Origin: Pseudomonadota bacterium
GTDB taxonomy: Bacteria > Pseudomonadota > Alphaproteobacteria > Rhizobiales > Xanthobacteraceae
Direction of reading: 5' to 3'
Assembly: GCA_023404675.1 (NCBI GenBank)
Contig: JAEYAW010000029.1
Coordinates: 62,001-126,000, forward strand
Length of the DNA stretch: 64,000 bases
Position 1 is the stretch's first letter, and each line of letters begins with the position of its first letter. Below, piece after piece: positions 1 through 9,394 of the stretch. The notes beneath the pieces were generated by a model. The model was not told the DNA's origin. It was given only the letters and a program-made list of their open reading frames with translations, and made no database searches. The position numbers and the translations under genes are program-made.

Positions 1-381
1 AGAGCTGACCTCGTCCGGTCGGCGGCACGGCCCGTTTGGCGCTCGCCCGGCGGCTTCAGGTTCCGGAAGGATCGTTGTTCCAGCGGCGCGCGCGCTCGAA
101 CATCCGTCGCAGCACGGTTTCGGTCTCGCTTGCGGCCTTTTCGGTCATAAACGGCCGCAGGGCCATGATCGTGCCCTCCAGCCGCAGGGAGTCGGGATGA
201 AGCCGGTCCGCTTCGGGCCGGACAATCCGGGTTTTATCCAACATGATACGCCCCACGCCACGAACTGGGTTTATGCTACGCCTGTGACGGATGGGCAGAC
301 TATGGCAGTCCGGCCACAATTGCGATTTTTATGTGTCGACAGCGTAAACGCTGTCAGGAAACGTGCGGAGAGGTTTTGCTC
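1..381. other. Left-edge region with no supported gene
   Basis: I see no convincing gene in this stretch. An open frame on the minus strand (roughly 56-319) encodes an arginine-rich product whose only plausible part is a short amphipathic tail ending near 56. It has no recognisable domain and no clear ribosome binding site. The right end carries the GGAGAGG ribosome binding site (366-372) of the cupin gene that starts at 382, so the promoter of that gene probably lies within about 100 bases to its left. Confidence 0.4.
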
Positions 382-786
382 ATGATCATCCATCCGGCAG
401 GATCGCGCGCCACGCGCCGCGGACCGGAGAGCTATTTCACCGGGCTGGTGTTTCAGGATCCGATCATCGAGGCGGAGGCTCCGGCGCGGGTCGCGGCGAC
501 GCGCGTGTCGTTCGCGCCGGGCGCGCGGACCGCATGGCATACCCATCCGCTCGGTCAGACGCTGCATGTCGTGTCCGGCGTCGGCCGGGTGCAGACCAAA
601 GGCGCTCCGGTGAAGGAAATCCGTGCCGGTGACACGGTGTGGATTCCGCCGGGCGAGGTGCATTGGCACGGGGCGTCGCCCTCGACCGGCATGGTTCACA
701 TCGCCATCCAGGAAGCGCTGGACGGAAGCTACGTCAACTGGCTCGATCACGTTTCGGACGCGGATTTCGCGCGCGACCCGGAGTAA
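382..786 (+). CDS. Small cupin-domain protein (quercetin-dioxygenase-like cupin)
   Basis: A 134-residue single-domain cupin. The metal-site motif is visible as H53-x-H55 after the conserved Gly47, with Q59 where many cupins have Glu, a Gly66, and H94 in the second motif (GEVHWH). Such one-domain cupins bind a divalent metal and act as small dioxygenases, isomerases or sensors, and the substrate cannot be read from sequence. The ATG at 382 is preferred over the in-frame upstream ATG at 331 because GGAGAGG sits just before it and because family members begin close to this point. It stands alone, convergent with the secreted protein gene on its right. Confidence 0.85.
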   Translation: MIIHPAGSRATRRGPESYFTGLVFQDPIIEAEAPARVAATRVSFAPGARTAWHTHPLGQTLHVVSGVGRVQTKGAPVKEIRAGDTVWIPPGEVHWHGASPSTGMVHIAIQEALDGSYVNWLDHVSDADFARDPE

Positions 787-792
787 CCGGGG

Positions 793-1164
793 TCAGATGC
801 GCTGCGCGGTCCAGGTGCCCGAGCAGAGATCGCCGCGCCAGGTCCCGGACCCTGCGTTGCCGTTCAACCGGCCCGAGCCGTTCGCGCGCTTGATCCCGCT
901 CGACATCGTCACGCTGATCGCGCCGCTGTCGCCGACCCGGCCCGAGGCGTTGAAGCCGACGCCGCCGGGCGCGATCTGCCCTTTGGCGATGGCGAGCGAG
1001 ACGCTGGTCCCGCCGCCGCAATGCGGCCGGGCGGAGGCAATCGTGACGGTCCATTGACCATCATAGTTTCCGCCGGTGGAAGCCGCGGCCGGCGTGGCCG
1101 CGAACGCGACGATGGCAAGGGCGATCCGGCCCGCCGCTCCGAGTCTGCTTGTAAGGTTCGTCAT
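793..1164 (-). CDS. Secreted small hypothetical protein
   Basis: A 123-residue protein with a typical Sec signal peptide: a basic start, a hydrophobic stretch at about residues 12-24, and a likely cut after the alanine run near residue 28. The mature part is small, Gly/Ser/Thr-rich and predicted beta-stranded. It has one Cys near the front (RPHCGGG) and one near the end (GDLCSGTW), which could form a disulfide in the periplasm. From memory, proteins of this type (a YDGQW start and a GSGTW-type end) are common in Bradyrhizobium relatives with no known function. It lies 72 bases downstream of the AraC-type regulator on the same strand and may be co-transcribed with it. Confidence 0.7.
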   Translation of the reverse strand: MTNLTSRLGAAGRIALAIVAFAATPAAASTGGNYDGQWTVTIASARPHCGGGTSVSLAIAKGQIAPGGVGFNASGRVGDSGAISVTMSSGIKRANGSGRLNGNAGSGTWRGDLCSGTWTAQRI

Positions 1165-1236
1165 GTCCCATCCCCGTCATCCGATGTGGAATGGCCCGAG
1201 GATGCGCGTGCAAATGCCGCACGACCGTGATGGCCA

Positions 1237-2223
1237 TCACACTTCGGTTTCGACGGACGAAACGGGTAGGGGGACGGTCTGCCCGCTGCGAATATCGCCC
1301 GGCGTGAGCCCGTGAATTTTGCGGAATGCACGATAGAAGGTCGCGAGACTTTCGAAGCCGCAATTGAAAGCGACGTCGGCGACGTGGAGATGCGGCGAAA
1401 CGCGAAGCTGCCGCAGCGCTTCGTCGGCGCGCCGCTGCGCGACGTGCCGCGAGAAGGTCATGCCGGTCGGTTCGAACAGGATGTGGAGATGCCGTATCGA
1501 GATGCCGAGAACCGATGCGACCAGTTCCGGCGACAGGTCCTGCCTTCTGAAATTGCGATCGATCAGACGCCGGGCCGCGCTCAGCCGGGCCGCGCGGATG
1601 GAGGCGCGGTCAATCTCCGGGCCTTCCAGCATAACGCCGCGCGCAAGGAGCGCCAGATGGGCGAGCGCGGAGATCGCGGTTGCGGCCGCGCTGGTGTCGA
1701 GACTGTCCGCCTCGGCCATGAACGCGATGTAATAGGCGGACAGCAGCGCAGCGATGCCGGACCTCTGCTCCAGAGGCAGCGGCGACAGGTTCGAGCTGCG
1801 CCGGATCGGCTGGCACAGATCGAACGGAATCTTGAGGATGCGCAGGTGATACCCATCGCTCCCGGTCGGCTGGGTCCGGTACGGCATGTCGGAATGGCTT
1901 GTGGCCAGCGCGCCGCTGGCCACGGCGAAATTGCTCGCCTGCGTGTCGAACAGGCCGCCGCCGGTGATCTGCTGATAGATGCACAGGCTGTCGCTTGGCG
2001 CGCGCGCGATGTCGGAGCCGGTCCGCGCGACGCGATAAGGCGAGGCCCGCATCTCCACGATGGCCGCCTTTCCGAAGGTGCGGACTTTCAAGCTGCCACG
2101 AAACTGGTTGCGCTGGCTGGCGTCGAGTTCGGCGGTCACGCCGAAAAGAGTCTTGGCGCGCATCTCGCGCCAGAAATCGAACCGATCTGAAACACCCAGT
2201 TTGTCCGTCGACCAGACCTGCAT
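1237..2223 (-). CDS. AraC-family transcriptional regulator
   Basis: 328 residues. The first ~200 residues resemble the AraC-binding-domain-like sensor found in ornithine/feruloyl-esterase-type regulators (opening with DRFDFWREM, then an SLCIYQQ strand). The C-terminal ~100 residues are a two-helix-turn-helix AraC domain: LSPELVASVLGIS forms the first HTH and the second ends in the family signature VADVAFNCGFESLATFYRAFRKIHGLTPGDIR. It therefore binds DNA as an activator or repressor in response to an unknown ligand. The target may be the secreted-protein gene immediately downstream or a divergent gene, but no divergent partner is intact here, since the right neighbour is a decayed remnant. Confidence 0.88.
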   Translation of the reverse strand: MQVWSTDKLGVSDRFDFWREMRAKTLFGVTAELDASQRNQFRGSLKVRTFGKAAIVEMRASPYRVARTGSDIARAPSDSLCIYQQITGGGLFDTQASNFAVASGALATSHSDMPYRTQPTGSDGYHLRILKIPFDLCQPIRRSSNLSPLPLEQRSGIAALLSAYYIAFMAEADSLDTSAAATAISALAHLALLARGVMLEGPEIDRASIRAARLSAARRLIDRNFRRQDLSPELVASVLGISIRHLHILFEPTGMTFSRHVAQRRADEALRQLRVSPHLHVADVAFNCGFESLATFYRAFRKIHGLTPGDIRSGQTVPLPVSSVETEV

Positions 2224-2351
2224 TCTGCACCCGTGGAAGTGGCCGGACAGGACTGTATCATCGAACAGACCGCCGCCAAGTCCAACGAAGGACGCGCGGG
2301 GCCGAAGGCGTGCCCCTCGCCGATCTTAAGGTAAATCGCGGACCGTTTTTG

Positions 2352-2700
2352 TTACTGACTGGCCTGAGCGGCGTGAGTGGTCTGGATGGTGTTTTGAGTT
2401 GTTGTGACGGCGACGGATGTTCCGCCTCGTGAGATGGTGTCCGGGGTTGCGGGGCGCAGCTGCAGGCGGTGGCCGGATGGCTTTTGCACAGCGTGACGAT
2501 GAGCGGCAGGCCGGCGCCGTTGTCGTCGACGCTGGCGGTGATGGTGCCGGCCGCGCCGATGTTCACCGCCGCCACCACGAACGGCATGGTGCCGCCGACC
2601 GGCACTGCGACGATGCCGTCGCCCGACACCGTGGCGCCGATCGCGATCAGGTCCGGCGAGGGCAGCGGCGAGGCGGCGAGCGCGAGACTTTTTACGGATC
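2352..2700 (-). pseudogene. Frameshifted remnant of a secreted Ig-like/beta-domain protein
   Basis: Read on the minus strand, one frame gives a run containing ATVSGDGIVAVPVGG, then FVVAAVNIGAAGTITASVDD, then PLIVTLCKSHPATA. It then turns into low-complexity Pro/Ser sequence. The neighbouring frame picks up at about 2420 with ISRGGTSVAVTTTQ and stops at 2352. From memory, these pieces match the start and end of a beta-strand domain in large secreted proteins of Bradyrhizobium relatives (VNVG.GG.ITASAD ... LPV.L.LCQTNPATG ... GSTSVAV). The middle, including about 30-40 residues, is missing and the frame shifts, and there is no start codon. I infer a decayed tail of a longer gene whose 5' part has been lost. 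Confidence 0.5.
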
Positions 2701-3008
2701 CCGCAATGCAATACGGGGGTCCCTTTCACGTCACAAAAAGGAAATCAGGCATGCTCATCCCCGGACGAACTGGGATCGCAATCCGCGCCCCACCCGGAAG
2801 CGGGGGATTTGGATCACCCGCCGGAACTTGCCGGCGTCTCATCCCGCGCAGGGCCAAAATTTCTTTCTTTGAAAGGACTTGGATACCGCTGGACCGTGCG
2901 TGCCATTTATGCAACAGACTGGGCGAAACGTTGGCTGGTCGGTTGCGTCAGCGCCAGCACCGTCTTAGGTGCTGCAATGCGGGACCACTATGGTTCTCGG
3001 GGGATTGA

Positions 3009-3680
3009 ATGTCTGACTACGCGCTCGCCCGCCGTCACATGGTGGATGGTCAGGTTCGCACCTGCGACGTCACTGATCTCGACATCATCGACGCCATGCT
3101 CGACACGCCGCGCGAGCTTTTCGTGCCCGCGCATAAAAGGCCGCTGGCCTATCTCGACCTCGACCTTGATGTCGGCGATTTCGTTGATGGCGGTGCTCCA
3201 AGACGGCTGCTGAAGCCGGCGACGTTCGCAAAGCTGCTGCAGGCCGCCGAGATTTCCGAGGGCGACCGGGTGCTCGTTGTCGGTTGCGCCAGCGGATATT
3301 CCGCTGCGGTGATTTCGCATCTGACGCCTCATGTCTTCGCGACGGAGCCGGTCGCGGCCCTCGCGGACCGTGCGTCCGAGCTTCTCAAGAGCGGCGGGTA
3401 TTCCACTGTATCGGTCAGCAATGCGCCCGTTCCGGCGGGCGATCCGACGCATGCGCCCTTCGATGTGATCCTGCTGGAGGGCGCGACCGAGATCGAGCCA
3501 TCGTCCTTGTATGCCCAGCTCAAGGACGGCGGTCGGCTGATCGGCGTTTTCGGTGTCAGTCCGTCATCGCGCGGCGAGGTGGTGACTCGTTCACCAGGGG
3601 ATTTCGGAAGCCGGACGGTCATGGATGCTTCGGCGCCCGTGTTGCCGGGTCTCGAACGCCCGGCCGAATTCGTATTCTAG
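3009..3680 (+). CDS. pcm: Protein-L-isoaspartate O-methyltransferase family protein
   Basis: 223 residues, SAM-dependent methyltransferase fold. The family hallmarks are an N-terminal helical start (ARRHMVDGQVRTCDV), the TPRELFVP block near residue 38, the substrate-pocket stretch RRLLKPATFAKLLQ, and the SAM loop VLVVGCASGYSAAV at about residues 90-103. That loop is divergent, since the usual form is GTGSGY. Classic PIMT repairs isoaspartyl residues in damaged proteins. This rhizobial subgroup sits directly upstream of tolC and its activity has not been shown from sequence. Start ATG 3009 has a good GGGGGA site a few bases before it. It is followed by tolC after about 200 bases. Confidence 0.82.
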   Translation: MSDYALARRHMVDGQVRTCDVTDLDIIDAMLDTPRELFVPAHKRPLAYLDLDLDVGDFVDGGAPRRLLKPATFAKLLQAAEISEGDRVLVVGCASGYSAAVISHLTPHVFATEPVAALADRASELLKSGGYSTVSVSNAPVPAGDPTHAPFDVILLEGATEIEPSSLYAQLKDGGRLIGVFGVSPSSRGEVVTRSPGDFGSRTVMDASAPVLPGLERPAEFVF

Positions 3681-3786
3681 CGTGCCGGCCTGTTGTGGCT
3701 TTCCCGCTTCAGATCGCCGAGTTTCGGTGGACCAAGGGTTTTGGGGGTTTCGCCGGTTAACGGCAGTGAATAAGCTGCCGCGTCTT

Positions 3787-3812
3787 GCGCAGACTCAGGC
3801 TTTGGTCTGCGC
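3787..3812. other. Inverted repeat between pcm and tolC
   Basis: A perfect 8-base inverted repeat, GCGCAGAC (3787-3794) and GTCTGCGC (3805-3812), with a 10-base spacer. No T-run follows it, so it is a poor intrinsic terminator. It could be an operator or a leader hairpin for tolC, whose GTG lies 70 bases downstream. Confidence 0.35.
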
Positions 3813-3882
3813 GTCCTGGTGGGAAACCTCCACAAAATAGACAAGCGGGCCGGGGGCGGTCTGGAATGCACGGGGTGGTCGC

Positions 3883-5265
3883 GTGAAGTTCGTATCCACG
3901 GTCTCTTTCGCCGTACTCATCGCTCTTGCCGCGGGACTGCCGTCCGCGCAGGCCGATACGATTGAGTCCGCGCTTGCGCGATCCTATCGGAACAATCCGC
4001 AACTCAATGCCCAGCGCGCCAGCGTTCGGGCGACCGATGAGAACGTTCCGCAGGCCCTCTCGGGATACCGGCCGCGCGTGGCCGTGACCGCAAGTGTCGG
4101 TCAGCAGTATACGGACGCGACCGCATCCACAGTATCCGGTGGCGGCCGGCTCACCGGACAGACGACGCCGGCGAGCGTCGGCCTCACGGTCAACCAGACC
4201 CTCTACAACGGCCAGCAGACGGCGAATCGCACGCGGGCCGCTGAAAGTCAGGTTTCGTCAGCCCGCGAAGCGCTGCGCGTGCTGGAGCAGAGCGTGCTGC
4301 TCTCCGCCGCCACCATCTACATGGACTATCTGCGCGATGCGGCGACGGTCGAGGTGCAGAAAAGCAACGTCCGCGTGCTGGAGCAGACGCTGCGCCAGAC
4401 CCGCGACCGCTTCAACGTCGGCGAGGTGACCCGCACCGACGTGGCCCAGTCCGAAGCGCAACTGGCCGCCGGCCGCACGCAGCTCACCGCCGCCGAATCG
4501 ACGCTGACGACGACGCGCTCCAATTTCCGCCGCATCATCGGAAGCGAGCCCACCTCGCTGGCGCCAGGTTCGCCGGTCGACCGCTTCATCCCCGCAACGC
4601 TGGCCACCGCCATCACGCAGGGGCTGACCCAGAACCCCAACGTCACGGCCGCGATGTACGGCATCGACGTCAGCTATCTTCAGGTCAAGATCGCCGAGGG
4701 CGCCCTGTTCCCGACCGTGACGTGGCAGACCAGCGTGCAGCAGGCTTGGCAGTCCAGCATTCAGGTCGACAAGAGCTTCTCGGCGGTGACGGGGCTGCAG
4801 ATTTCAGCGCCGCTCTATCAGGGCGGCGCGGAATACTCGCTGATCCGGCAGTCCAAGGAAACGCTGGCCCAGCAGCGGCTTTATGTCGAGCAGGTGCGCG
4901 ACCAGACCCGCGCCAGCGTGGTGCAGGCGTGGGGACAGCTGACCGCCGCCAAGGCGCAGGTGGAGTCCGCGCAAGCTCAGGTGCAGGCCTCCGAGATCGC
5001 GCTGAACGGCGTGCGGGAAGAGGCGAGGGCGGGTCAGCGGACCACGCTCGACGTCCTGAACGCGCAGCAGGCTCTCGTGAATGCGCGTGTCTCTCTGGTG
5101 AATGCCCAGCATGACCGCGTCGTCGCGTCCTACAGCGTGCTGAGCGCGGTCGGACGGCTGTCGCCGCAGGTGCTCGGCCTGCCGACCAGCACTTACGATC
5201 CCGTGGTCCACTATCAGCAGACCCGCGACAGTTGGGCCGGCGTGCGCACACCGGACGGCCGCTGA
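3883..5265 (+). CDS. tolC: TolC-family outer-membrane efflux channel
   Basis: 460 residues. A signal peptide (residues 1 to about 24, ending PSAQA-D) is followed by two OEP repeats rich in Gln/Ala coiled coil. The TolC-type start IESALARSYRNNPQLNAQRA is clear, as are the equivalent second-half helices ending in LLDVLNAQ-like TTLDVLNAQQALVNA. The protein should form the trimeric outer-membrane tunnel shared by tripartite drug exporters and type I secretion systems. The start is a GTG at 3883, chosen because the signal peptide begins there. It is followed by popZ after about 230 bases, which is the usual order in this bacterial group. This is a separate protein from the NodT-type lipoprotein at 33.1 kb. 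Confidence 0.92.
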   Translation: MKFVSTVSFAVLIALAAGLPSAQADTIESALARSYRNNPQLNAQRASVRATDENVPQALSGYRPRVAVTASVGQQYTDATASTVSGGGRLTGQTTPASVGLTVNQTLYNGQQTANRTRAAESQVSSAREALRVLEQSVLLSAATIYMDYLRDAATVEVQKSNVRVLEQTLRQTRDRFNVGEVTRTDVAQSEAQLAAGRTQLTAAESTLTTTRSNFRRIIGSEPTSLAPGSPVDRFIPATLATAITQGLTQNPNVTAAMYGIDVSYLQVKIAEGALFPTVTWQTSVQQAWQSSIQVDKSFSAVTGLQISAPLYQGGAEYSLIRQSKETLAQQRLYVEQVRDQTRASVVQAWGQLTAAKAQVESAQAQVQASEIALNGVREEARAGQRTTLDVLNAQQALVNARVSLVNAQHDRVVASYSVLSAVGRLSPQVLGLPTSTYDPVVHYQQTRDSWAGVRTPDGR

Positions 5266-5281
5266 TTTCGCTCGGCCCGGG

Positions 5282-5310
5282 CCGGCCACCCATGGGCCGG
5301 TTGTTGCAAT
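5282..5310 (+). terminator. Possible weak terminator after tolC
   Basis: CCGGCC (5282-5287) and GGCCGG (5295-5300) form a GC-rich hairpin, followed by TTGTTGC. It lies 17 bases after the tolC stop. The T-run is poor, so the call is tentative. Confidence 0.3.
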
Positions 5311-5496
5311 CAAGGTTCGGGCTGACATACTTCCAAAAGTGGTGGCAAACCGATTCGCGTAAGGGCGGCGGACATAGGTTTGACCCTTGCGGGCGAACAC
5401 ATGTTTTAGAGGCGATGCTGCGTGATTGCCGCTGTCGGTTTATCGTGACGGCTTGTGACGGTGACGCCGGAAGCGTCGCTGGCTTTGGAGTTCAGG

Positions 5497-6255
5497 ATGA
5501 CGCAGCCCGTGAAGGTTCAGGAACCCTCGATGGAAGAAATTCTGTCGTCGATCCGGCGCATCATTGCTGACGACGAGACAAAGCCGTCCCCGGCAGTTCC
5601 GGCCAAGGCTGCGCCCCGTGATCTGAAGCCCGAACTTCCGAATGCGGCTGCCGCACCCCGGCCGCCAAAAGCCATCGAGCGGCCTGCGCCGGTCCAGACC
5701 AGGGCCTTCCCCGAGCCGGTTGAAAAACGAGTGGATACAGCTTCTCCCGCCATCGCGGACAATGGACATCAATCCGCATCCAACAATCAGGCAGACATCG
5801 ACGCGCTGTTGGCCGATTTCGAGCCCGCAACTCCTGCCGCCGCGGATGCCGAATCCGATGTTTTCGAACTGACCGAGGATATGGCAATTCAGACGGATGC
5901 TCCCGCCGCCAGGGCATCAGAACCCGAACCGGACAACGACATCGAGTTCAGCGAAATCAGAAGCGACGCGACGCCTTCCATCCTTGCCACGGCTGCGGAG
6001 CCCGCTCAGTCGTCGGTTCGCGAGGCCATCACCCGGACGCAACCGATGCTGTCGGCATCCACTGCCGCAGCGGTCGAGTCCGCCTTCAGTTCGCTGGCCG
6101 CGACGGTGCTGTCGAACAACGCCCGGACCCTTGAGGATCTGGTGCAGGAAATGCTCCGGCCGATGCTGAAAAGCTGGCTGGACGACAACCTGCCGACGCT
6201 TGTCGAGCGGGTCGTGCGCGCCGAAATCGAGCGGGTTTCGCGCGGTTCGCGATAA
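5497..6255 (+). CDS. popZ: PopZ-type polar organising protein (DUF2497)
   Basis: 252 residues. The N-terminal signature EPSMEEILSSIRRIIADDE is the short PopZ helix used to bind client proteins. It is followed by a ~120-residue acidic and proline-rich disordered linker (many EPEP/DNDIEF stretches) and a C-terminal helical block (ARTLEDLVQEMLRPMLKSWLDDNLPTLVERVVRAEIERV) that drives self-assembly. This is the standard PopZ layout: a polar scaffold that anchors the ParB-bound origin and cell-cycle kinases. The ATG at 5497 with GGAG just upstream is preferred over the earlier in-frame GTG at 5455, because family members begin MTQP/MSQP-like just before the helix. It sits immediately upstream of valS, as is usual in Bradyrhizobium relatives. 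Confidence 0.88.
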   Translation: MTQPVKVQEPSMEEILSSIRRIIADDETKPSPAVPAKAAPRDLKPELPNAAAAPRPPKAIERPAPVQTRAFPEPVEKRVDTASPAIADNGHQSASNNQADIDALLADFEPATPAAADAESDVFELTEDMAIQTDAPAARASEPEPDNDIEFSEIRSDATPSILATAAEPAQSSVREAITRTQPMLSASTAAAVESAFSSLAATVLSNNARTLEDLVQEMLRPMLKSWLDDNLPTLVERVVRAEIERVSRGSR

Positions 6256-6509
6256 TTCAATAGTCTCAAAATCTTCCAGGCTCTTCCTAAAGCATTTCTC
6301 GGAGCAAATCGCTCGGAGAGATCAAGGCGTTTTGCTGCCGACTTCGTCATCAAACGGTTGAAGCCAATGCCGTTTCGGTCCAAACGATGGGACGGCGCGG
6401 ATGAACGATGCTCGGGCCTGCAACGAAATCCCAGACAAGCCACGCAACAAGGCTCCGGCCTCCCGGAACGGGTGAGATTGATTGGCCGTGGCAAGCAATG
6501 GTTGCTGAC

Positions 6510-9377
6510 ATGATCGAAAAGACCTACCAGCCTGCAGAAATCGACGCGCGGATCGCGCGAGCATGGGAGGAGGCCGGTGCATTCCGCGCGGGCCGTCCCG
6601 AGCGCGCCGACGCGGCGCCTTATACGATCGTCATTCCGCCTCCCAACGTCACCGGCTCGCTCCATATGGGGCATGCGCTCAACAACACGCTGCAGGACGT
6701 GCTGTGCCGGTTCGAGCGGATGCGCGGCAAGGACGTGCTGTGGCAGCCGGGAACGGATCACGCCGGCATCGCGACCCAGATGGTGGTCGAGCGCCAGCTC
6801 ATGGAGCGGCAGGAGCCGACCCGGCGCGAGATGGGCCGGGAGGCTTTTCTTGAGCGGGTGTGGCGCTGGAAGGCGGAATCCGGCGGCACCATCGTCAACC
6901 AGCTCAAGCGGCTGGGGGCGTCGTGCGACTGGTCGCGCGAGCGCTTCACCATGGACGAGGGGCTGTCCCGCGCCGTGGTGAAGGTGTTCGTGGCGCTGCA
7001 CGAGCAGGGGCTGATCTACAAGGACAAGCGTCTCGTCAACTGGGACCCCAAGCTGCTCACCGCGATCTCGGATCTCGAAGTGCAGCAGGTCGAGGTCAAG
7101 GGCCATCTCTGGCACCTGCGCTATCCGCTCGAAGGCACGGCGTTCGATCCGGCCGATCCGTCCACTTTCGTCGTCGTCGCGACCACGCGGCCCGAGACCA
7201 TGCTGGGCGACGTTGCGGTCGCGGTGCATCCGGAGAACGAGCGGCTCAAGCATCTGATCGGCGCGCATATCATTCTGCCGCTGGTCGGCCGCCGTATCCC
7301 GATCGTCGGCGACGACTACGCCGATCCGGAAAAGGGCACCGGCGCGGTTAAAATCACGCCGGCGCACGACTTCAACGACTTCGAGGTCGGCCGCCGCCAT
7401 GGCCTGCCGCAGATCAATGTGTTCGACCGCGAAGGCCGTCTGGCGCTGCTCGACAACGAGGATTACGCGCACGGCCTGCCGGAGGCATGGTCGGAGCTGG
7501 CGGAGGAACTGAACGGCGTCGAGCGCTTTACCGCGCGCAAGATCATCGTCGAGCGGCTCGACAATTTCGGCTTCCTCGACAAGATCGAGCCGCACACGCA
7601 CATGGTGCCCCACGGCGATCGCTCCAACGTGGTGATCGAGCCGTACCTGACCGACCAGTGGTACGTGGACGCGAAGACGCTGGCGCAGCCGGCGATCGAG
7701 GCCGTGCGCTCCGGCCGCACCACCTTCGTGCCGAAGAACTGGGAAAAGACCTATTTCGAGTGGATGGAGAATATCCAGCCCTGGTGCATCTCGCGTCAGC
7801 TCTGGTGGGGCCATCAGATCCCGGCATGGTACGGCCCGGACGGCAAGGCGTTCGTCGCCGAGAGCGAGGAGGAGGCCGTCGCCAAGGCACTCGCCTACTA
7901 TGTCGAGCAGGAGGTGATCTCGGTGGAGGATGGCCACGACATGGCCCTCGATCCGCAGAAGCGCGCGGGCTTCATCACCCGCGACGAGGACGTGCTCGAC
8001 ACCTGGTTCTCGTCCGCGCTGTGGCCGTTCTCGACGCTCGGCTGGCCGGACGAAGCGCCGGAGGTGGCGCGGCATTATCCCACCAGCGTGCTGGTGACGG
8101 GCTTCGACATCATCTTCTTCTGGGTCGCCCGGATGATGATGATGGGCCTGCACTTCATGGACGACGTGCCGTTCCCGACCGTCTACATCCATGCGCTCGT
8201 CCGCGACGAGAAGGGCGCAAAGATGTCGAAGTCGAAAGGCAACGTCATCGATCCGCTCAACATCATCGACCAGTACGGTGCCGACGCGCTGCGCTTCACG
8301 CTGGCCGCGATGGCGGCGCAGGGACGCGACATCAAGCTCTCGACGCAGCGGGTCGAGGGCTATCGTAACTTCGCGACCAAGCTCTGGAACGCGTGCCGCT
8401 TCGCGGAGATGAACCAGTGCGCACTGGTGGACGGGTTCGATCCCGCCAATCTGAACGAGGTGCTCAACCGCTGGATCGCGCACGAGACCGCGGCTGCGAC
8501 GCGCGACGTCACCAGCGCGATCGAGGCCTATCGGTTCAACGATGCCGCCGGCGCGATCTACCGTTTCGTCTGGAACGTCTATTGCGACTGGTACCTCGAA
8601 CTCGCCAAGCCGGTGCTGACCGGCGAGGACGGCCCGGCCAAGGCCGAGACGCGCGCCACCGTGGCGTGGGCGCGCGACGAGATCCTCAAGCTGCTGCATC
8701 CGTTCATGCCCTTCATCACCGAGGAACTCTGGGCGGTGACCGAACGGCGTGACGCCCTGTTGGCGCTGACGGCCTGGCCGACCTGGGCGGCGAAGGAAAC
8801 TGTCGATATCCCGCTGGCCATCACCGCCGCCGATCCGATGGTCGGCGCGCTGGTACCGCCGGAGATCATGGTGGTGCCGACGCTGCTCGACGACCCGGAG
8901 GCGGAGGCCGAGATCGGCTGGGTGGTCGATCTGGTCACGGCGATCCGCTCGGTGCGGGCAGAAATGAACATCTCTCCCGCGACACTGCTGCCGCTGGTGC
9001 TCGCGGGCGTCGGTGACGACACCAAGGCGCGGGCGGAGCGCTGGAGCGAGACCATCAAGCGGCTGGCGCGGCTGGCGGACATCGCCTTTGCCGACCGCGC
9101 GCCCGAGGGGGCGGTCCAGCTCGTCATCCGCGGCGAAGTCGCGGCGCTCCCGCTCAAGGGCGTGATCGATCTCGCCGCCGAGAAGACGCGCCTCGACAAG
9201 GAACTCGCCAAGGCCGACGCCGACATCAAGCGGGTCGATGCCAAGCTCGGCAACGCCGACTTCATGGCGCGCGCGCCGGAGGAGGTCGTGGAGGAGCAGC
9301 GCGAGAAGCGCGAGGAGGCCGAGAGCCGCCGGGGCAAAATCCTGGAGGCGCTGGAGCGTCTCAGCAAGGTCGCCTGA
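6510..9377 (+). CDS. valS: Valyl-tRNA synthetase
   Basis: 955 residues from the ATG at 6510, the usual length for class Ia ValRS. The first adenylate motif is HMGH at residues 52-55 (after PPPNVTGSL), and KMSKS is at residues 571-575. The CP1 editing domain lies between them (TTRPETMLGDVAVAVHP), and the C-terminal arm is a Lys/Glu coiled coil (residues ~880-945) that clamps the tRNA. It charges tRNA-Val and edits threonine. A longer frame opens at 6408, but the family begins at MIEKTYQPAEID, so I take 6510 even though the ribosome binding site is weak. Its 3' end is convergent with the DNA glycosylase gene, 17 bases away. Confidence 0.96.
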   Translation: MIEKTYQPAEIDARIARAWEEAGAFRAGRPERADAAPYTIVIPPPNVTGSLHMGHALNNTLQDVLCRFERMRGKDVLWQPGTDHAGIATQMVVERQLMERQEPTRREMGREAFLERVWRWKAESGGTIVNQLKRLGASCDWSRERFTMDEGLSRAVVKVFVALHEQGLIYKDKRLVNWDPKLLTAISDLEVQQVEVKGHLWHLRYPLEGTAFDPADPSTFVVVATTRPETMLGDVAVAVHPENERLKHLIGAHIILPLVGRRIPIVGDDYADPEKGTGAVKITPAHDFNDFEVGRRHGLPQINVFDREGRLALLDNEDYAHGLPEAWSELAEELNGVERFTARKIIVERLDNFGFLDKIEPHTHMVPHGDRSNVVIEPYLTDQWYVDAKTLAQPAIEAVRSGRTTFVPKNWEKTYFEWMENIQPWCISRQLWWGHQIPAWYGPDGKAFVAESEEEAVAKALAYYVEQEVISVEDGHDMALDPQKRAGFITRDEDVLDTWFSSALWPFSTLGWPDEAPEVARHYPTSVLVTGFDIIFFWVARMMMMGLHFMDDVPFPTVYIHALVRDEKGAKMSKSKGNVIDPLNIIDQYGADALRFTLAAMAAQGRDIKLSTQRVEGYRNFATKLWNACRFAEMNQCALVDGFDPANLNEVLNRWIAHETAAATRDVTSAIEAYRFNDAAGAIYRFVWNVYCDWYLELAKPVLTGEDGPAKAETRATVAWARDEILKLLHPFMPFITEELWAVTERRDALLALTAWPTWAAKETVDIPLAITAADPMVGALVPPEIMVVPTLLDDPEAEAEIGWVVDLVTAIRSVRAEMNISPATLLPLVLAGVGDDTKARAERWSETIKRLARLADIAFADRAPEGAVQLVIRGEVAALPLKGVIDLAAEKTRLDKELAKADADIKRVDAKLGNADFMARAPEEVVEEQREKREEAESRRGKILEALERLSKVA

Positions 9378-9394
9378 GCCGCCGTGCTCGGGCG

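Noticed and set aside
56..319. Minus-strand frame of 87 codons at the left edge
   Set aside because: No family match, uneven composition, no good ribosome binding site; only its last ~36 residues look protein-like.
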